A stretch of DNA of 64,000 nt from UBA5078 sp051252515 (lineage in GTDB: Bacteria; Pseudomonadota; Gammaproteobacteria; Pseudomonadales; Pseudohongiellaceae): positions 186,001-250,000 of the forward strand of contig JBPOFS010000004.1 in assembly GCA_051252515.1 (NCBI GenBank). The letters run 5' to 3'. Position numbers and translations under genes: made by a program. This document shows, one piece after another, positions 26,081 through 34,280 of the stretch. Under the pieces are notes generated by a model. It was not told where the DNA came from, did no database searches, and saw nothing but the letters and a program-made list of their open reading frames with translations. How positions within the stretch are numbered: position 1 is the first letter of the stretch; each line of letters begins with the position of its first letter.

Positions 26081-27397
26081 ATGAAAAAGACACCAAGCAC
26101 CTTCAGCCGAAGACAAATTCTTAACACTATGGCACTTGGGTCAGTCGCACTTGCCAGCGGCATTTCCAATGCACAGCCCGCCTCCTCACAAATCCCCACT
26201 TTTGACAGCGACGGGAATACTCATCGACTAGCCAGTGACGAAGCGTTCTGGACAGAAGTGGCAGGCTACTATGACCGTGCGCAAGGCATTATCAATCTGG
26301 AGCACGGCTATTGGGGCAAGATGGCAAGACCAGTACAGGAAACCTATATTGCCGCCACGCGCATGGTAAACACCCAGCTTTCCTATTACGCCCGTCGCGG
26401 TTATGGTCCTGACGCACTGGAGAGTACTGCCCGTGTGGCAAGCGCATTAGGAGTACAAACAAACGAGATAGTCCTAACCCGCAATGCCACCGAATCCATC
26501 CACAATCTCATACGTCAATACCATCAAATTGAGTCTGGCGACGCCGTCTTGTATGCGGACATCGATTACCCAAGCTTCCAAGAAACCATGCAATGGCTAG
26601 CCGATGACAATGAGGCGGATGCTATTGTCGTCAATCTGCCTGGCCGTGCATCGCAAGACAGCATATTCGATGCCTACTTAAACGCGTTCGATGCTAATCC
26701 TCATTTGAAACTGATGCTGATCACCCATGTCAGTAATCAACACGGCTTAGTGGTGCCTGTCGCTAGGATTGCAGCAGAAGCCAAGCGTCGCGGTATCGAC
26801 GTGATCTGTGACAGTGCGCAATCATGGGGGTTATTGGATTATCAAATTGATGATCTCAATGTCGACTGGGCAGGATTTAACGTACACAAATGGATTGGGG
26901 CGCCTGTGGGTGTCGGGGCACTGTACGTGCGTAGCGGGACCTTAGATAAGATCCGGCCATATCCCGGAGAAACCGACCCAGACAACACTCGACTATACAA
27001 ACGCGTACACACCGCTACCTCCAATTTTGCCGCCATTTTGGCGATTCCGGCGGCATTAGACTTCCATGAAGCCGTGGGGGGTAAAAACAAGGAAGCACGC
27101 TTGAAGTACTTACGTGGTTTGTGGACGGAAGAAGCTGATCAGATGGAACATATCGAAGTATTAGGGGGCGCCGATGAGGCCTCTTGGACAGGTATGGCGG
27201 CATTGCGTTTACGGGGACAATCGAGCCCTAGAGAAGTGAATGCCCTGCAAAAACGCCTAGAGCAAGAATTTGGTATTTTCACCGTCGCGCGATTTGAGCT
27301 ATCTAGCGGTGCCTGCATTCGGGTAACACCCCAAGTATTTACAAGCCCTGATGAGCTGGCACAACTTGTCGACGCATTGAAAAAGCTAAAGGCCTAA
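26081..27397 (+). CDS. Tat-exported class V aminotransferase-fold PLP protein
   Basis: A 438-residue protein starting with a twin-arginine signal (FSRRQILNTMALG, cleavage near SNAQ). The rest is a fold-type I PLP enzyme of aminotransferase class V, in the isopenicillin-N epimerase/cysteine desulfurase-like branch: NLEHGYWGKM, VLTRNATESIHNLI, YADIDYPSFQETMQWL, CDSAQSWG with the PLP-N1 Asp, and NVHKWIGAPVGVGALYV with the Schiff-base Lys. Periplasmic PLP enzymes of this type exist but are rare, so the Tat signal (which exports folded, cofactor-loaded proteins) is consistent. It is convergent with the amine dehydrogenase operon and divergent from a TonB receptor; an amine-related role is possible but unproven. 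Confidence 0.87.
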   Translation: MKKTPSTFSRRQILNTMALGSVALASGISNAQPASSQIPTFDSDGNTHRLASDEAFWTEVAGYYDRAQGIINLEHGYWGKMARPVQETYIAATRMVNTQLSYYARRGYGPDALESTARVASALGVQTNEIVLTRNATESIHNLIRQYHQIESGDAVLYADIDYPSFQETMQWLADDNEADAIVVNLPGRASQDSIFDAYLNAFDANPHLKLMLITHVSNQHGLVVPVARIAAEAKRRGIDVICDSAQSWGLLDYQIDDLNVDWAGFNVHKWIGAPVGVGALYVRSGTLDKIRPYPGETDPDNTRLYKRVHTATSNFAAILAIPAALDFHEAVGGKNKEARLKYLRGLWTEEADQMEHIEVLGGADEASWTGMAALRLRGQSSPREVNALQKRLEQEFGIFTVARFELSSGACIRVTPQVFTSPDELAQLVDALKKLKA

Positions 27398-27408
27398 ATA
27401 ACAGTATA

Positions 27409-28584
27409 TTACTCTTCGAGAAGATGCTCATAGCGCTGATCTGTGAGCATCAACAAAAACGCCATCAACGCCTCTATCTGTCGCTCCGTCAGGAATAATG
27501 ATTTCAGTTTATCTTCGGCAACATTGACTTCGACCTCAGCCGCCCCCCAATCTTGTCGAGTCTCGGGATTAGTTTGCGCCTCGTTAGTCACCCCATTAAA
27601 TTTGTTATAGAACTTAATCACTGTTCGTAAATCTTTAAACACGCCATTGTGCATATAGGGCGCGGTAACTGCGACGTTACGTAATGTGGGCACTTTAAAT
27701 CTACCCTTCTGTAAGTCACGTTCGTCATCACTGAGCGAAGCTAACAAAGGATTATTAGCCAAACCCTCATCAGGCACTGACGATTCGCCATTAGCGACTA
27801 AGAGTGGATTAGCAGGCACTCCAATATTTTCATAAAGGTTATTGCTAAACCCCTCCCCCTTCGCATAGGGAAGCTCCAATTGGTGACATTGATTACAACC
27901 TGTAAAGCCTGGGGTAAAAAACAAGCCCATCCCCACCTCCTCTTTCAAGGTGGCTGAGTATTCGCCACGAAGGTAGCGGTCATACTTAGAGTCGAATGGG
28001 GCAAATAAATCGGTACGCTCAAACGCTGCTATCGCCTTACCGAAACCTTCGATAGCACTCGTGGCACTATCAAACACTTTTGAACCAAATAGGGTTTGAA
28101 AGGATTGTACGTATTGGGGGTTCTCTAACAAACGCTCCATGACTGCCGCTTCGTTCGCCATTGCCATTTCGTTGGGGTCTAACACTGGCTTAGAGGCTTG
28201 GAGCTCTAAGGTCTGAGCACGGCCATCGTGGAAAAAACCTCCGATATACTCGTCATCATCGTTTAAACCAAACGAGGGGATCAGTCTTAGATAAGAAATA
28301 GTGGGCGCATTACGCGCGCCAAGGGATTTACCATCGCTGCCCAAGGACACAGGCGCGAGAGTGGATACAGTTCGAGAATCAACAAACCCCTGATCGGGAT
28401 CATGACAGGTGGCACAAGCAAGATTGCGGGATTCGGAAAACGCAGTATCGAAAAACAAACTACGCCCGAGCTCCTCTAAGGCATCTTCAATTTGATCCTC
28501 CTCCTGCGCCATAGCAGGGGAAGCTATAGGCAGAAGAAGGTTCAAAAGCAAAAATCCGAAGATCGATGGTGAAGAACGAATCAT
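27409..28584 (-). CDS. MauG-like di-heme cytochrome c peroxidase
   Basis: A 391-residue periplasmic protein with a signal peptide (MIRSSPSIFGFLL, cleavage near AMAQ) and two heme sites, CATCH at 57-61 and CNQCH at 230-234, in the spacing of bacterial cytochrome c peroxidases and MauG. KVPTLRNVAVTAPYMHNG is the conserved block before the second distal side. MauG completes the TTQ cofactor in methylamine dehydrogenase by high-valent iron chemistry. Its place as the last gene of a TTQ amine dehydrogenase operon makes a cofactor-maturation role much more likely than peroxide defence. The ATG overlaps the stop of the upstream cytochrome gene by 4 bp. The key Tyr ligand of MauG cannot be placed with confidence by eye. 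Confidence 0.87.
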   Translation of the reverse strand: MIRSSPSIFGFLLLNLLLPIASPAMAQEEDQIEDALEELGRSLFFDTAFSESRNLACATCHDPDQGFVDSRTVSTLAPVSLGSDGKSLGARNAPTISYLRLIPSFGLNDDDEYIGGFFHDGRAQTLELQASKPVLDPNEMAMANEAAVMERLLENPQYVQSFQTLFGSKVFDSATSAIEGFGKAIAAFERTDLFAPFDSKYDRYLRGEYSATLKEEVGMGLFFTPGFTGCNQCHQLELPYAKGEGFSNNLYENIGVPANPLLVANGESSVPDEGLANNPLLASLSDDERDLQKGRFKVPTLRNVAVTAPYMHNGVFKDLRTVIKFYNKFNGVTNEAQTNPETRQDWGAAEVEVNVAEDKLKSLFLTERQIEALMAFLLMLTDQRYEHLLEE

Positions 28585-29012
28585 AGATCTTCGAGAAGTA
28601 CCGCTCTCAATGTACCAGGATCATAAAGCGCATCCTGTCTGTGAGCAGTCACATCCTCTTCAGTAAATAAAGCACTGCCTGAATGCTTCAGCTCAAAGTT
28701 CTCGAGCATGTAATTCATTACCTGTGCAAGTGCCGCATCATCCAGCGGCGCTTGTGAGGCGCCAGGCACGCGCACTAAATAGGCACGCCCTGCCTCAAAA
28801 CTAGCTAAAAAACCGAGGGTCTCCCGCAAGTCCGGCACATCAGAAATCTGACTACTGCCATTCTCAAGATGGCAGCCGCTGCAATGCAACAAGTAATCGC
28901 TTCGCGCATCCGCAAATGCCGGTGTCGAGAAAAGCATTAGGCTCGACACGGACAGAAGCAATCTACGCGATAAACGCACTGTGGTTTTAACTATTACAGG
29001 CAGCGATGTCAT
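28581..29012 (-). CDS. Small monoheme cytochrome c of the amine dehydrogenase operon
   Basis: A 143-residue periplasmic c-type cytochrome. The signal peptide spans residues 1-35 (cleavage near AFADA), and the single heme site is CSGCH at 44-48. A C-terminal extension of about 35 residues has no heme motif. Met ligand candidates lie around residue 100-103 (QVMNYMLENF). I chose ATG 29012, 4 bp after the light-chain stop, because the open frame upstream to 29177 runs through the light-chain gene. In mau operons the acceptor is usually a cupredoxin; none is present here, so this cytochrome is the likely electron acceptor of the TTQ enzyme. Confidence 0.82.
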   Translation of the reverse strand: MTSLPVIVKTTVRLSRRLLLSVSSLMLFSTPAFADARSDYLLHCSGCHLENGSSQISDVPDLRETLGFLASFEAGRAYLVRVPGASQAPLDDAALAQVMNYMLENFELKHSGSALFTEEDVTAHRQDALYDPGTLRAVLLEDL

Positions 29013-29016
29013 ACAG

Positions 29017-29595
29017 TTATGCCTCTGCAGGTCCAAGAACCAACGCGAGTGTACAATGATACGCATGGCTGTTAGCACCAAAGCACCACAACACACTGTT
29101 CGACTTCGAATTGAGGTATACAGGTCTATCACCCTCTGAACGGTGACAACCGCAATTACCGCAAGAACTCTTGCCACAACAGTCGTTGTAAGAGATCAGG
29201 TAGTTTTTACCATCAGTAGGGTTATGACAAGATCCAACCCATGCAACTGTTGCCGTGTCCGATCCTGGAGGACATTGCGTGAGCGTACCACCACAGCAAG
29301 TACATAATGACCCGCTATAGGCACAATAGCGCCAATAGTCACAGCTTGTGATATCACCCATCTCTTCCAGATCGGCAACACCAGTCACCGGCGCCAAAGA
29401 AGGTGCTGGCGCAGTTTGAGCAGACGCTCGCAACATTGGCAATACTGGCAAAGCGCCCATCCCCGCCATAAACACGCCTACCCGACCGATAAAGGAACGT
29501 CTAGATGTGCGGCCTGCTAGGAACCGAATTGCGCCGGTCGTTTGTGCATCAATATCTTTAATTAATTGCTTAATTAATGCTTGTTTATCTTTCAT
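29017..29595 (-). CDS. TTQ amine dehydrogenase light (catalytic) chain
   Basis: The catalytic small subunit of a methylamine/aromatic-amine dehydrogenase. A twin-arginine signal (TSRRSFIGRVG) directs it to the periplasm. The mature domain has CDYWRYCAY, LCTCCGG, QCPPGS, AWVGSCHNP, ISYNDCCGKSSCG and VLWCFGAN, closely matching the known family. The two Trp residues that form tryptophan tryptophylquinone are Trp119 and Trp170, exactly 51 residues apart as in methylamine dehydrogenase (57 and 108). The catalytic base Asp is kept as Asp138 and the Thr near it as Thr182. However, the Asp equivalent to residue 32 of methylamine dehydrogenase is Ser94. The 14 Cys residues fit the multiply disulfide-bonded fold. 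Its start overlaps the mauD stop (TAATG). Confidence 0.94.
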   Translation of the reverse strand: MKDKQALIKQLIKDIDAQTTGAIRFLAGRTSRRSFIGRVGVFMAGMGALPVLPMLRASAQTAPAPSLAPVTGVADLEEMGDITSCDYWRYCAYSGSLCTCCGGTLTQCPPGSDTATVAWVGSCHNPTDGKNYLISYNDCCGKSSCGNCGCHRSEGDRPVYLNSKSNSVLWCFGANSHAYHCTLALVLGPAEA

Positions 29596-30212
29596 TATGC
29601 GTGGTCTCCAATGCTCTCGTCTCTGATCAGATAGTCTTGAATCGATTCATATCCACTTTCCATTGCGAGGACTAAAGACTCAAGATGTTCGCGGCTGTTT
29701 ACCAGGCCTTTGGAGCGAATAACTCCAGCGCTGTCAATCAGCACGGCATAAGGCAATTTGCCTACTTCAAACTTCATCCCCAACTCTAGTGAAACGATGT
29801 AAGGGTATTTTTCAAGCTTCATACGCTTGATGTATTCATCATGTACATCACGCTCACCACCATCACTCGCAAACACGAGATCAACGCGATCCGCTTTTGC
29901 CATATCTTTTGCAATAGGCACTAAGTCCTTACAAATAGGGCAAGTGGGCGACACAAACAAAATCATTTGTGCGAGCTTTGCAGGCATACCGATCGGCACC
30001 AACACTTCATTAATATCGGGTATCGATAACACGGGTGAGGGCTGGCCAACTTTAGGACCCGCTGTAGTCATAAGCGCCCCTGCAGGTGCAAGACGGGTAT
30101 GCAAAATCCCAATCTGACGTGCCAAAGCGAACACGGCAACAATGAGCACCAACATCACTACTGCTAGCAGCACCACGATGGTAAAAATAGAATTCCCCAT
30201 TACTGTTTCCAT
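29595..30212 (-). CDS. mauD: MauD-like thioredoxin-fold maturation protein
   Basis: A 205-residue membrane-anchored, periplasm-facing thioredoxin-like protein. One N-terminal helix (about 8-30) anchors it. The redox motif is CPIC in FVSPTCPICKDLVPIAK (about residues 92-95), followed by LVFASDG and the cis-Pro strand KLPYAVLID. MauD is needed to form the correct disulfides in the TTQ light chain. It stands directly between mauE and the light chain, the order of other mau/aau clusters. GGAG lies 8 nt before ATG 30212. Confidence 0.9.
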   Translation of the reverse strand: METVMGNSIFTIVVLLAVVMLVLIVAVFALARQIGILHTRLAPAGALMTTAGPKVGQPSPVLSIPDINEVLVPIGMPAKLAQMILFVSPTCPICKDLVPIAKDMAKADRVDLVFASDGGERDVHDEYIKRMKLEKYPYIVSLELGMKFEVGKLPYAVLIDSAGVIRSKGLVNSREHLESLVLAMESGYESIQDYLIRDESIGDHA

Positions 30213-30223
30213 TACTGTTACTC

Positions 30224-30742
30224 CTATTTAAGAATTGCCGAATAATTGCGGACAAGTTCATCCACTGTTAGGTAAACCATCGCCAATACGGCAGTGAGCA
30301 GGGCGACGACAAATAAATCAGATACCATTAGTCCGCGATCAAGTGCAGGGATAGCGACGACTAATGCGCCCAGTGCCAACACAGCATTACGAAGCACCAA
30401 CCAAATCGACAGCTCTTGCGGCTTAGCACCGCAACCACAATCGATCTCGCCTCGCCCGCGGCGAAGATTAATCGTCATTGCCAATGCATAGATCACTAAC
30501 AAAGCCGCAGAGACTGAACCCGCTAATGGGCGCGTAAGTGGTATCAGTAGTAGAAAAACCAAACTCATCTCTAACCATGGAAGCACTCGTGCAATCACAG
30601 GTAACAATTGTGGCGGCAACACTTTGTATGCCCCCAATTGCGCCTGAAAATGGGGAATACTCTCAAGCTTGTGACGAGAGGCCATAAAAAATAGCAAGGC
30701 CAAAGACACTGAGATTACTAATGGCAGTAATGGGTCTATCAT
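30224..30742 (-). CDS. mauE: MauE-like membrane protein
   Basis: A 172-residue polytopic membrane protein with about four to five helices of the MauE/DoxX-like family. It has the conserved short Cys loop DCGCG in GEIDCGCGAKPQ (about residues 100-104), which in this family works with MauD in disulfide formation or transport during light-chain maturation. It is preceded by the heavy-chain gene (51 bp) and followed by mauD (11 bp). AGAGG lies 6-7 nt before the ATG. Confidence 0.88.
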   Translation of the reverse strand: MIDPLLPLVISVSLALLFFMASRHKLESIPHFQAQLGAYKVLPPQLLPVIARVLPWLEMSLVFLLLIPLTRPLAGSVSAALLVIYALAMTINLRRGRGEIDCGCGAKPQELSIWLVLRNAVLALGALVVAIPALDRGLMVSDLFVVALLTAVLAMVYLTVDELVRNYSAILK

Positions 30743-30793
30743 TGCGATACCTCTTGCGATAAATGTCGAGTTATTTGCACCTTACGGCCCCTC

Positions 30794-31933
30794 TTATTCG
30801 TAGAGATTTTGGATAAGACTGCCGCTAATTTTGTCTAACTCGCGCAGTAATTTTCCTGAAGCAGCGTTGTATATACGAATGCCGCCATCACCAGACACCA
30901 CCATTAAAGGTTCTGCGTCAGGCGTTAACTGAACTGAGCTAAACGTGTCCGTACCGTCTGCTTCTAAACGATAACCGCGACGCTGAGTCTTAGTATTGAA
31001 AGCCCAGATCTCAGTACCTGCGTCTTCGAAAGTCTCTTGACCGCCGCCTTTATGCATCACGGTCATCAAATAACCGGTCTCAGCGTTGTAGGCGAATGCT
31101 TGGCGACCGCCAATTCTCCAGTCGTCATCATTAAGACGAGCTACTCCGTTAACATCCAATTCACCATTAGTGATCGGATTCACTGACCAAGGCTCTGTCA
31201 CCATCACACGGCCATTGCTAACCGTCACTTCGAATATTAGGCCGTCCATCGACATGAACATCCAGCCGTCTGCAGTAGGCACTGAGTAGTCCAGGATTGG
31301 ATCAACCATTGCGTTGAAGAACACTTCACTGCGTGTGCGTTCTGCTTCAAAGCCCTCTGCAGTAAGTTCGATGTATTGAACCGTCCCGTCAGTACACGGC
31401 ATGATGTAGCCATCTTGAGTCGGATAAATCATGGCGCAGCCAGGAGTCGCAATTTCTGTTACAAATTGGCGAGTCTTAACATTGGTGACACTGAACGATG
31501 TGGCCGGGTTGATATTCCACACACCAAGGAATTCTTCCTTGAGCAATGCGATCATCCCACTATGGCCAATACCAGCAGACTTAGGCGGTAACGGAATCTC
31601 ACCGATAGGCTTAGTAGTACTTGCGTCGAAAATGAGGACTACGTCTTCACGGTCGCCGTAATAGTTACGAGAGTAGTAACTACCATACGAATAAATTGTG
31701 TTTTGCGACATATGAGGGCGAATAGCCGGAGAGAACTTAGATAGAATCAAAGTTCCTTTAAGCTCACCTGCATCACCATCGATCAGATAAGCCGTATCAC
31801 GACCTCGAACCGAAAACCAGTGATCGTCCGTCTCGCCAATCGTCGCAACAGTGCCAACCACACTATCCCACTGCGCGTTTGCGGAGGCACAACAGAGCAC
31901 TAAACTTAGAAAATAGATCGTGCGTTGAAACAT
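30794..31933 (-). CDS. TTQ amine dehydrogenase heavy chain
   Basis: The large subunit (379 residues) of the periplasmic amine dehydrogenase, a seven-bladed beta-propeller that binds the light chain. A signal peptide spans residues 1-21 (SLVLCCASANAQ). Propeller-like repeats are visible, such as GDAGELKGTLIL, DASTTKPIGEIPLPPKS, SDGTVQYIEL-like strands, and DGGIRIYNAASGKLLREL at the end, and the family block YLMTVMHKGGGQETFEDAGTEIW (read in parts) is diagnostic of amine dehydrogenase heavy chains. I chose ATG 31933, which has GGAG 6 nt upstream; an in-frame TTG at 31945 overlaps this site. It is the first gene of a six-gene operon. Methylamine or an aromatic amine could be the substrate. Confidence 0.92.
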   Translation of the reverse strand: MFQRTIYFLSLVLCCASANAQWDSVVGTVATIGETDDHWFSVRGRDTAYLIDGDAGELKGTLILSKFSPAIRPHMSQNTIYSYGSYYSRNYYGDREDVVLIFDASTTKPIGEIPLPPKSAGIGHSGMIALLKEEFLGVWNINPATSFSVTNVKTRQFVTEIATPGCAMIYPTQDGYIMPCTDGTVQYIELTAEGFEAERTRSEVFFNAMVDPILDYSVPTADGWMFMSMDGLIFEVTVSNGRVMVTEPWSVNPITNGELDVNGVARLNDDDWRIGGRQAFAYNAETGYLMTVMHKGGGQETFEDAGTEIWAFNTKTQRRGYRLEADGTDTFSSVQLTPDAEPLMVVSGDGGIRIYNAASGKLLRELDKISGSLIQNLYE

Positions 31934-32504
31934 CTGACACTCCAAATTTTTTAGTTAAATTTCTCAAGGAACTAACATCCGATCAGCCATCACCTAAATT
32001 CGACTTTTTCAACTCTAGACAGAACAACTAGCTGTAGTTCCTTATCAACGGCAATCCATTTATTGGACTCCGTTTCCGATAGGTTTCTAGCGACCACTTC
32101 CTGTATGACAGTTGCTAAGATTCCCAGACCTGCGATGTAGATAAAGGTCAGCCTAAAGGTTCAGGAGAAACCGGTTAAAACCTACAGTCACATATCTGTC
32201 AGAGCAATGACTATGCCAACCTCACAGCGAACTTATAAGCGCATGTAATACAAAACGTTTTATAAATATCGCTATATCCTCTAGTAAAAATCCCTCTCAA
32301 TTTTGCACCAGAAGCTTTCATTTTTAGCTTTCTTCGCACCATTAAGGGGTCCATGTTAACTATTATAAATCTTTGAATTTGACGGTAAAAATAGGGGCAA
32401 TGGCGACAATGAGAAGATCGCCATGTAGCTTCAATGTAAGCAATTTTACGAGGGGGGAAAATAGATAATGGCGGGAGCAAAGCACCAGCCTACAGTGGAC
32501 GTAT
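31934..32504. other. Intergenic region upstream of the amine dehydrogenase operon
   Basis: About 570 bases that hold the promoter region of the amine dehydrogenase operon and the 3' flank of the sulfotransferase gene's neighbour. It is AT-rich toward 32200-32400. I see no RNA gene or clear operator, and no regulator gene is next to the operon. A possible 89-codon frame at 32211-32480 does not look like a protein. Confidence 0.4.
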
Positions 32505-34253
32505 TTAGATGTTCACGCCACCCCTAAGCATAGCGGCATGCAGAGGCTCGAGCTGGGTTTTATAGAGTGCAGATCGATGACTATAAGCCGCACTAACTGG
32601 CTGTCGCACTTGCACTGAGCTAAATGTTGCAATCGACCGCTTTGTTTTATGAGGAGTGAGACAAGCCTGCTCAAAATCAAGACCAGCAAAGTTTATCAAA
32701 AGCTGGATCACTGTTTCTGCATCCTTCACCAAGATGCTGTGATCTACTACATGAATCGCGTCGGCGTAGCGTTGCAGCCAAAGATTACTGAAACGAACAT
32801 GTACTCCGTAGTAATGGCCAATATCGTCAAGACTATGCGCGCAGGGCCAGTTCTTTGCGAACTTGTGTCGAAAAATTGAAAACCCGACATCCATCGGCGG
32901 GCGCTTAGTGTAGATAATGGGCGATTCAGGAAACAATAAACGAATCAGACCGATCGAGCGGAAGTTAAGCGGCTGTTTATCCACCACATGCAGCTTGTCA
33001 TGAGCCGGAGGCAAGGCCGACAGATAACGCTCTCGCCATGCATCGGCGTTAACGCGGATCATTTCACGAGCCGCTTCAATACCCTGGTTTGAAGCCTCCT
33101 CCATCAACTCTTCATGAATATCGTATAAGGTGGGAAGTTCACCCGCACCCATTACGCTTGAATGCGATGCCAGGATTGATTCAACCAAGGTCGTTCCAGA
33201 GCGAGGCATTCCCACTACAAAAATAGGTCGAGCTCTACTTGGTTGTTGAGGCCCAATTGAAAGATCTATTGGCTCCGCGAAAATTTCGCTGAGTAGTTTC
33301 AGCTCATTTTCAAATTCCTCAGGATGATAAGAAAACCCTTCCTGTTGGGACACCTTACGGTTGATGTCGTTGGCGCTCTTCCAGGCATCATAAGCTTGTG
33401 TGTACTCACATTTTTTATCTAAAGCATCACCCAAAGTAAAACCGAGCATGGCTCGATAGTCTGGATGCATTGCGGAATCATTAAACAATTTTTTTATAGC
33501 TCTGATGTCTTCGATCTCCAACCGACCTTCGCATAACGTTCCCAGCGTCACATAGGCAGGAGCGAACCGGGGCAGTACTGCGATGGCTCGACGACAGTAA
33601 TCCTGGGCATCTTCTAGCTCACCCGTCATGTGATGGAGACGACTCAGGGTGAATAGCAACTCTCCTGAATCCGGCGCAAGATCATGGGCCTTACGCAGAA
33701 GTGTTCTTGCCTCCTCGTAGTGCATCGCTGCGATAGCTAAGCGTGCAGCATTCACTAAGTGTGTCGCGTTATTAGGTTCGAGCTTCAATACTGGATCAAA
33801 AGCTGCAATCGCTTCACTAAAGCGAGACTCTTCGAAGTGTGCTCGTGATAACGCTTGCCAAGCCTCTAGTGAGGTGGGGTGTAATTGAGTCCAGGTACTG
33901 GCGATTCGTAATAGGGCCGCCCAATCCATCACCTGTGCCGCTAGCGCAGCAGCCACTTGTGAAGCTTGAGGGTCATCGGGGTCTATCAGTTGAGCGTGGG
34001 CAAACACTTTGAGAGCATCGGCAATATTACCCGATCGAGCTAGCGCACGTGCCAATAGTAATAATGTTTGAGAGTGGTCAGGATGCCGCCCAAGTACGGT
34101 ATTCAGTACCGAGGCGGAACCAGTGTAATCCCCTGCCTTATAAAGCACAGAGCCAAGCATCAGTCCGATATCAAGGTCGCCCGGGTTGCGGGCGAACGCA
34201 TGACTTAAAAGTCCTATATCTTTCTTTGCTTGCTCTACATCTGGTCGTTTCAT
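32505..34253 (-). CDS. TPR-repeat sulfotransferase
   Basis: A 582-residue protein in two parts. Residues about 5-290 are tetratricopeptide repeats (for example AGDYTGSASVLNTVLGRHPDHS, SRFSEAIAAFDPVLKLEPNN and GELEDAQDYCRRAIAVLPRFAPAY, each read in parts). The C-terminal half is a sulfotransferase: PIFVVGMPRSGTTLVES carries the 5'-phosphosulfate loop that binds PAPS, and IIYTKRPPMDVGFSIFRHKF the 3'-phosphate site. No signal peptide is seen. The gene lies 28 bp after the 1028-residue TonB receptor gene on the same strand, a pairing often seen in Proteobacteria. The acceptor of the sulfate group is unknown. Confidence 0.88.
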   Translation of the reverse strand: MKRPDVEQAKKDIGLLSHAFARNPGDLDIGLMLGSVLYKAGDYTGSASVLNTVLGRHPDHSQTLLLLARALARSGNIADALKVFAHAQLIDPDDPQASQVAAALAAQVMDWAALLRIASTWTQLHPTSLEAWQALSRAHFEESRFSEAIAAFDPVLKLEPNNATHLVNAARLAIAAMHYEEARTLLRKAHDLAPDSGELLFTLSRLHHMTGELEDAQDYCRRAIAVLPRFAPAYVTLGTLCEGRLEIEDIRAIKKLFNDSAMHPDYRAMLGFTLGDALDKKCEYTQAYDAWKSANDINRKVSQQEGFSYHPEEFENELKLLSEIFAEPIDLSIGPQQPSRARPIFVVGMPRSGTTLVESILASHSSVMGAGELPTLYDIHEELMEEASNQGIEAAREMIRVNADAWRERYLSALPPAHDKLHVVDKQPLNFRSIGLIRLLFPESPIIYTKRPPMDVGFSIFRHKFAKNWPCAHSLDDIGHYYGVHVRFSNLWLQRYADAIHVVDHSILVKDAETVIQLLINFAGLDFEQACLTPHKTKRSIATFSSVQVRQPVSAAYSHRSALYKTQLEPLHAAMLRGGVNI

Positions 34254-34280
34254 CCTTGACCCTTGTTAGCTAACTAACGC

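Noticed and set aside
27409..28584. Ordinary cytochrome c peroxidase for peroxide defence.
   Set aside because: Possible by family, but the gene is the last of a TTQ amine dehydrogenase operon and overlaps its cytochrome gene, so a MauG-like maturation role fits better.
32211..32480. Minus-strand frame of 89 codons in the gap before the amine dehydrogenase operon.
   Set aside because: Composition is random-like (many Cys, Arg, Ile), no ribosome site, AT-rich DNA.
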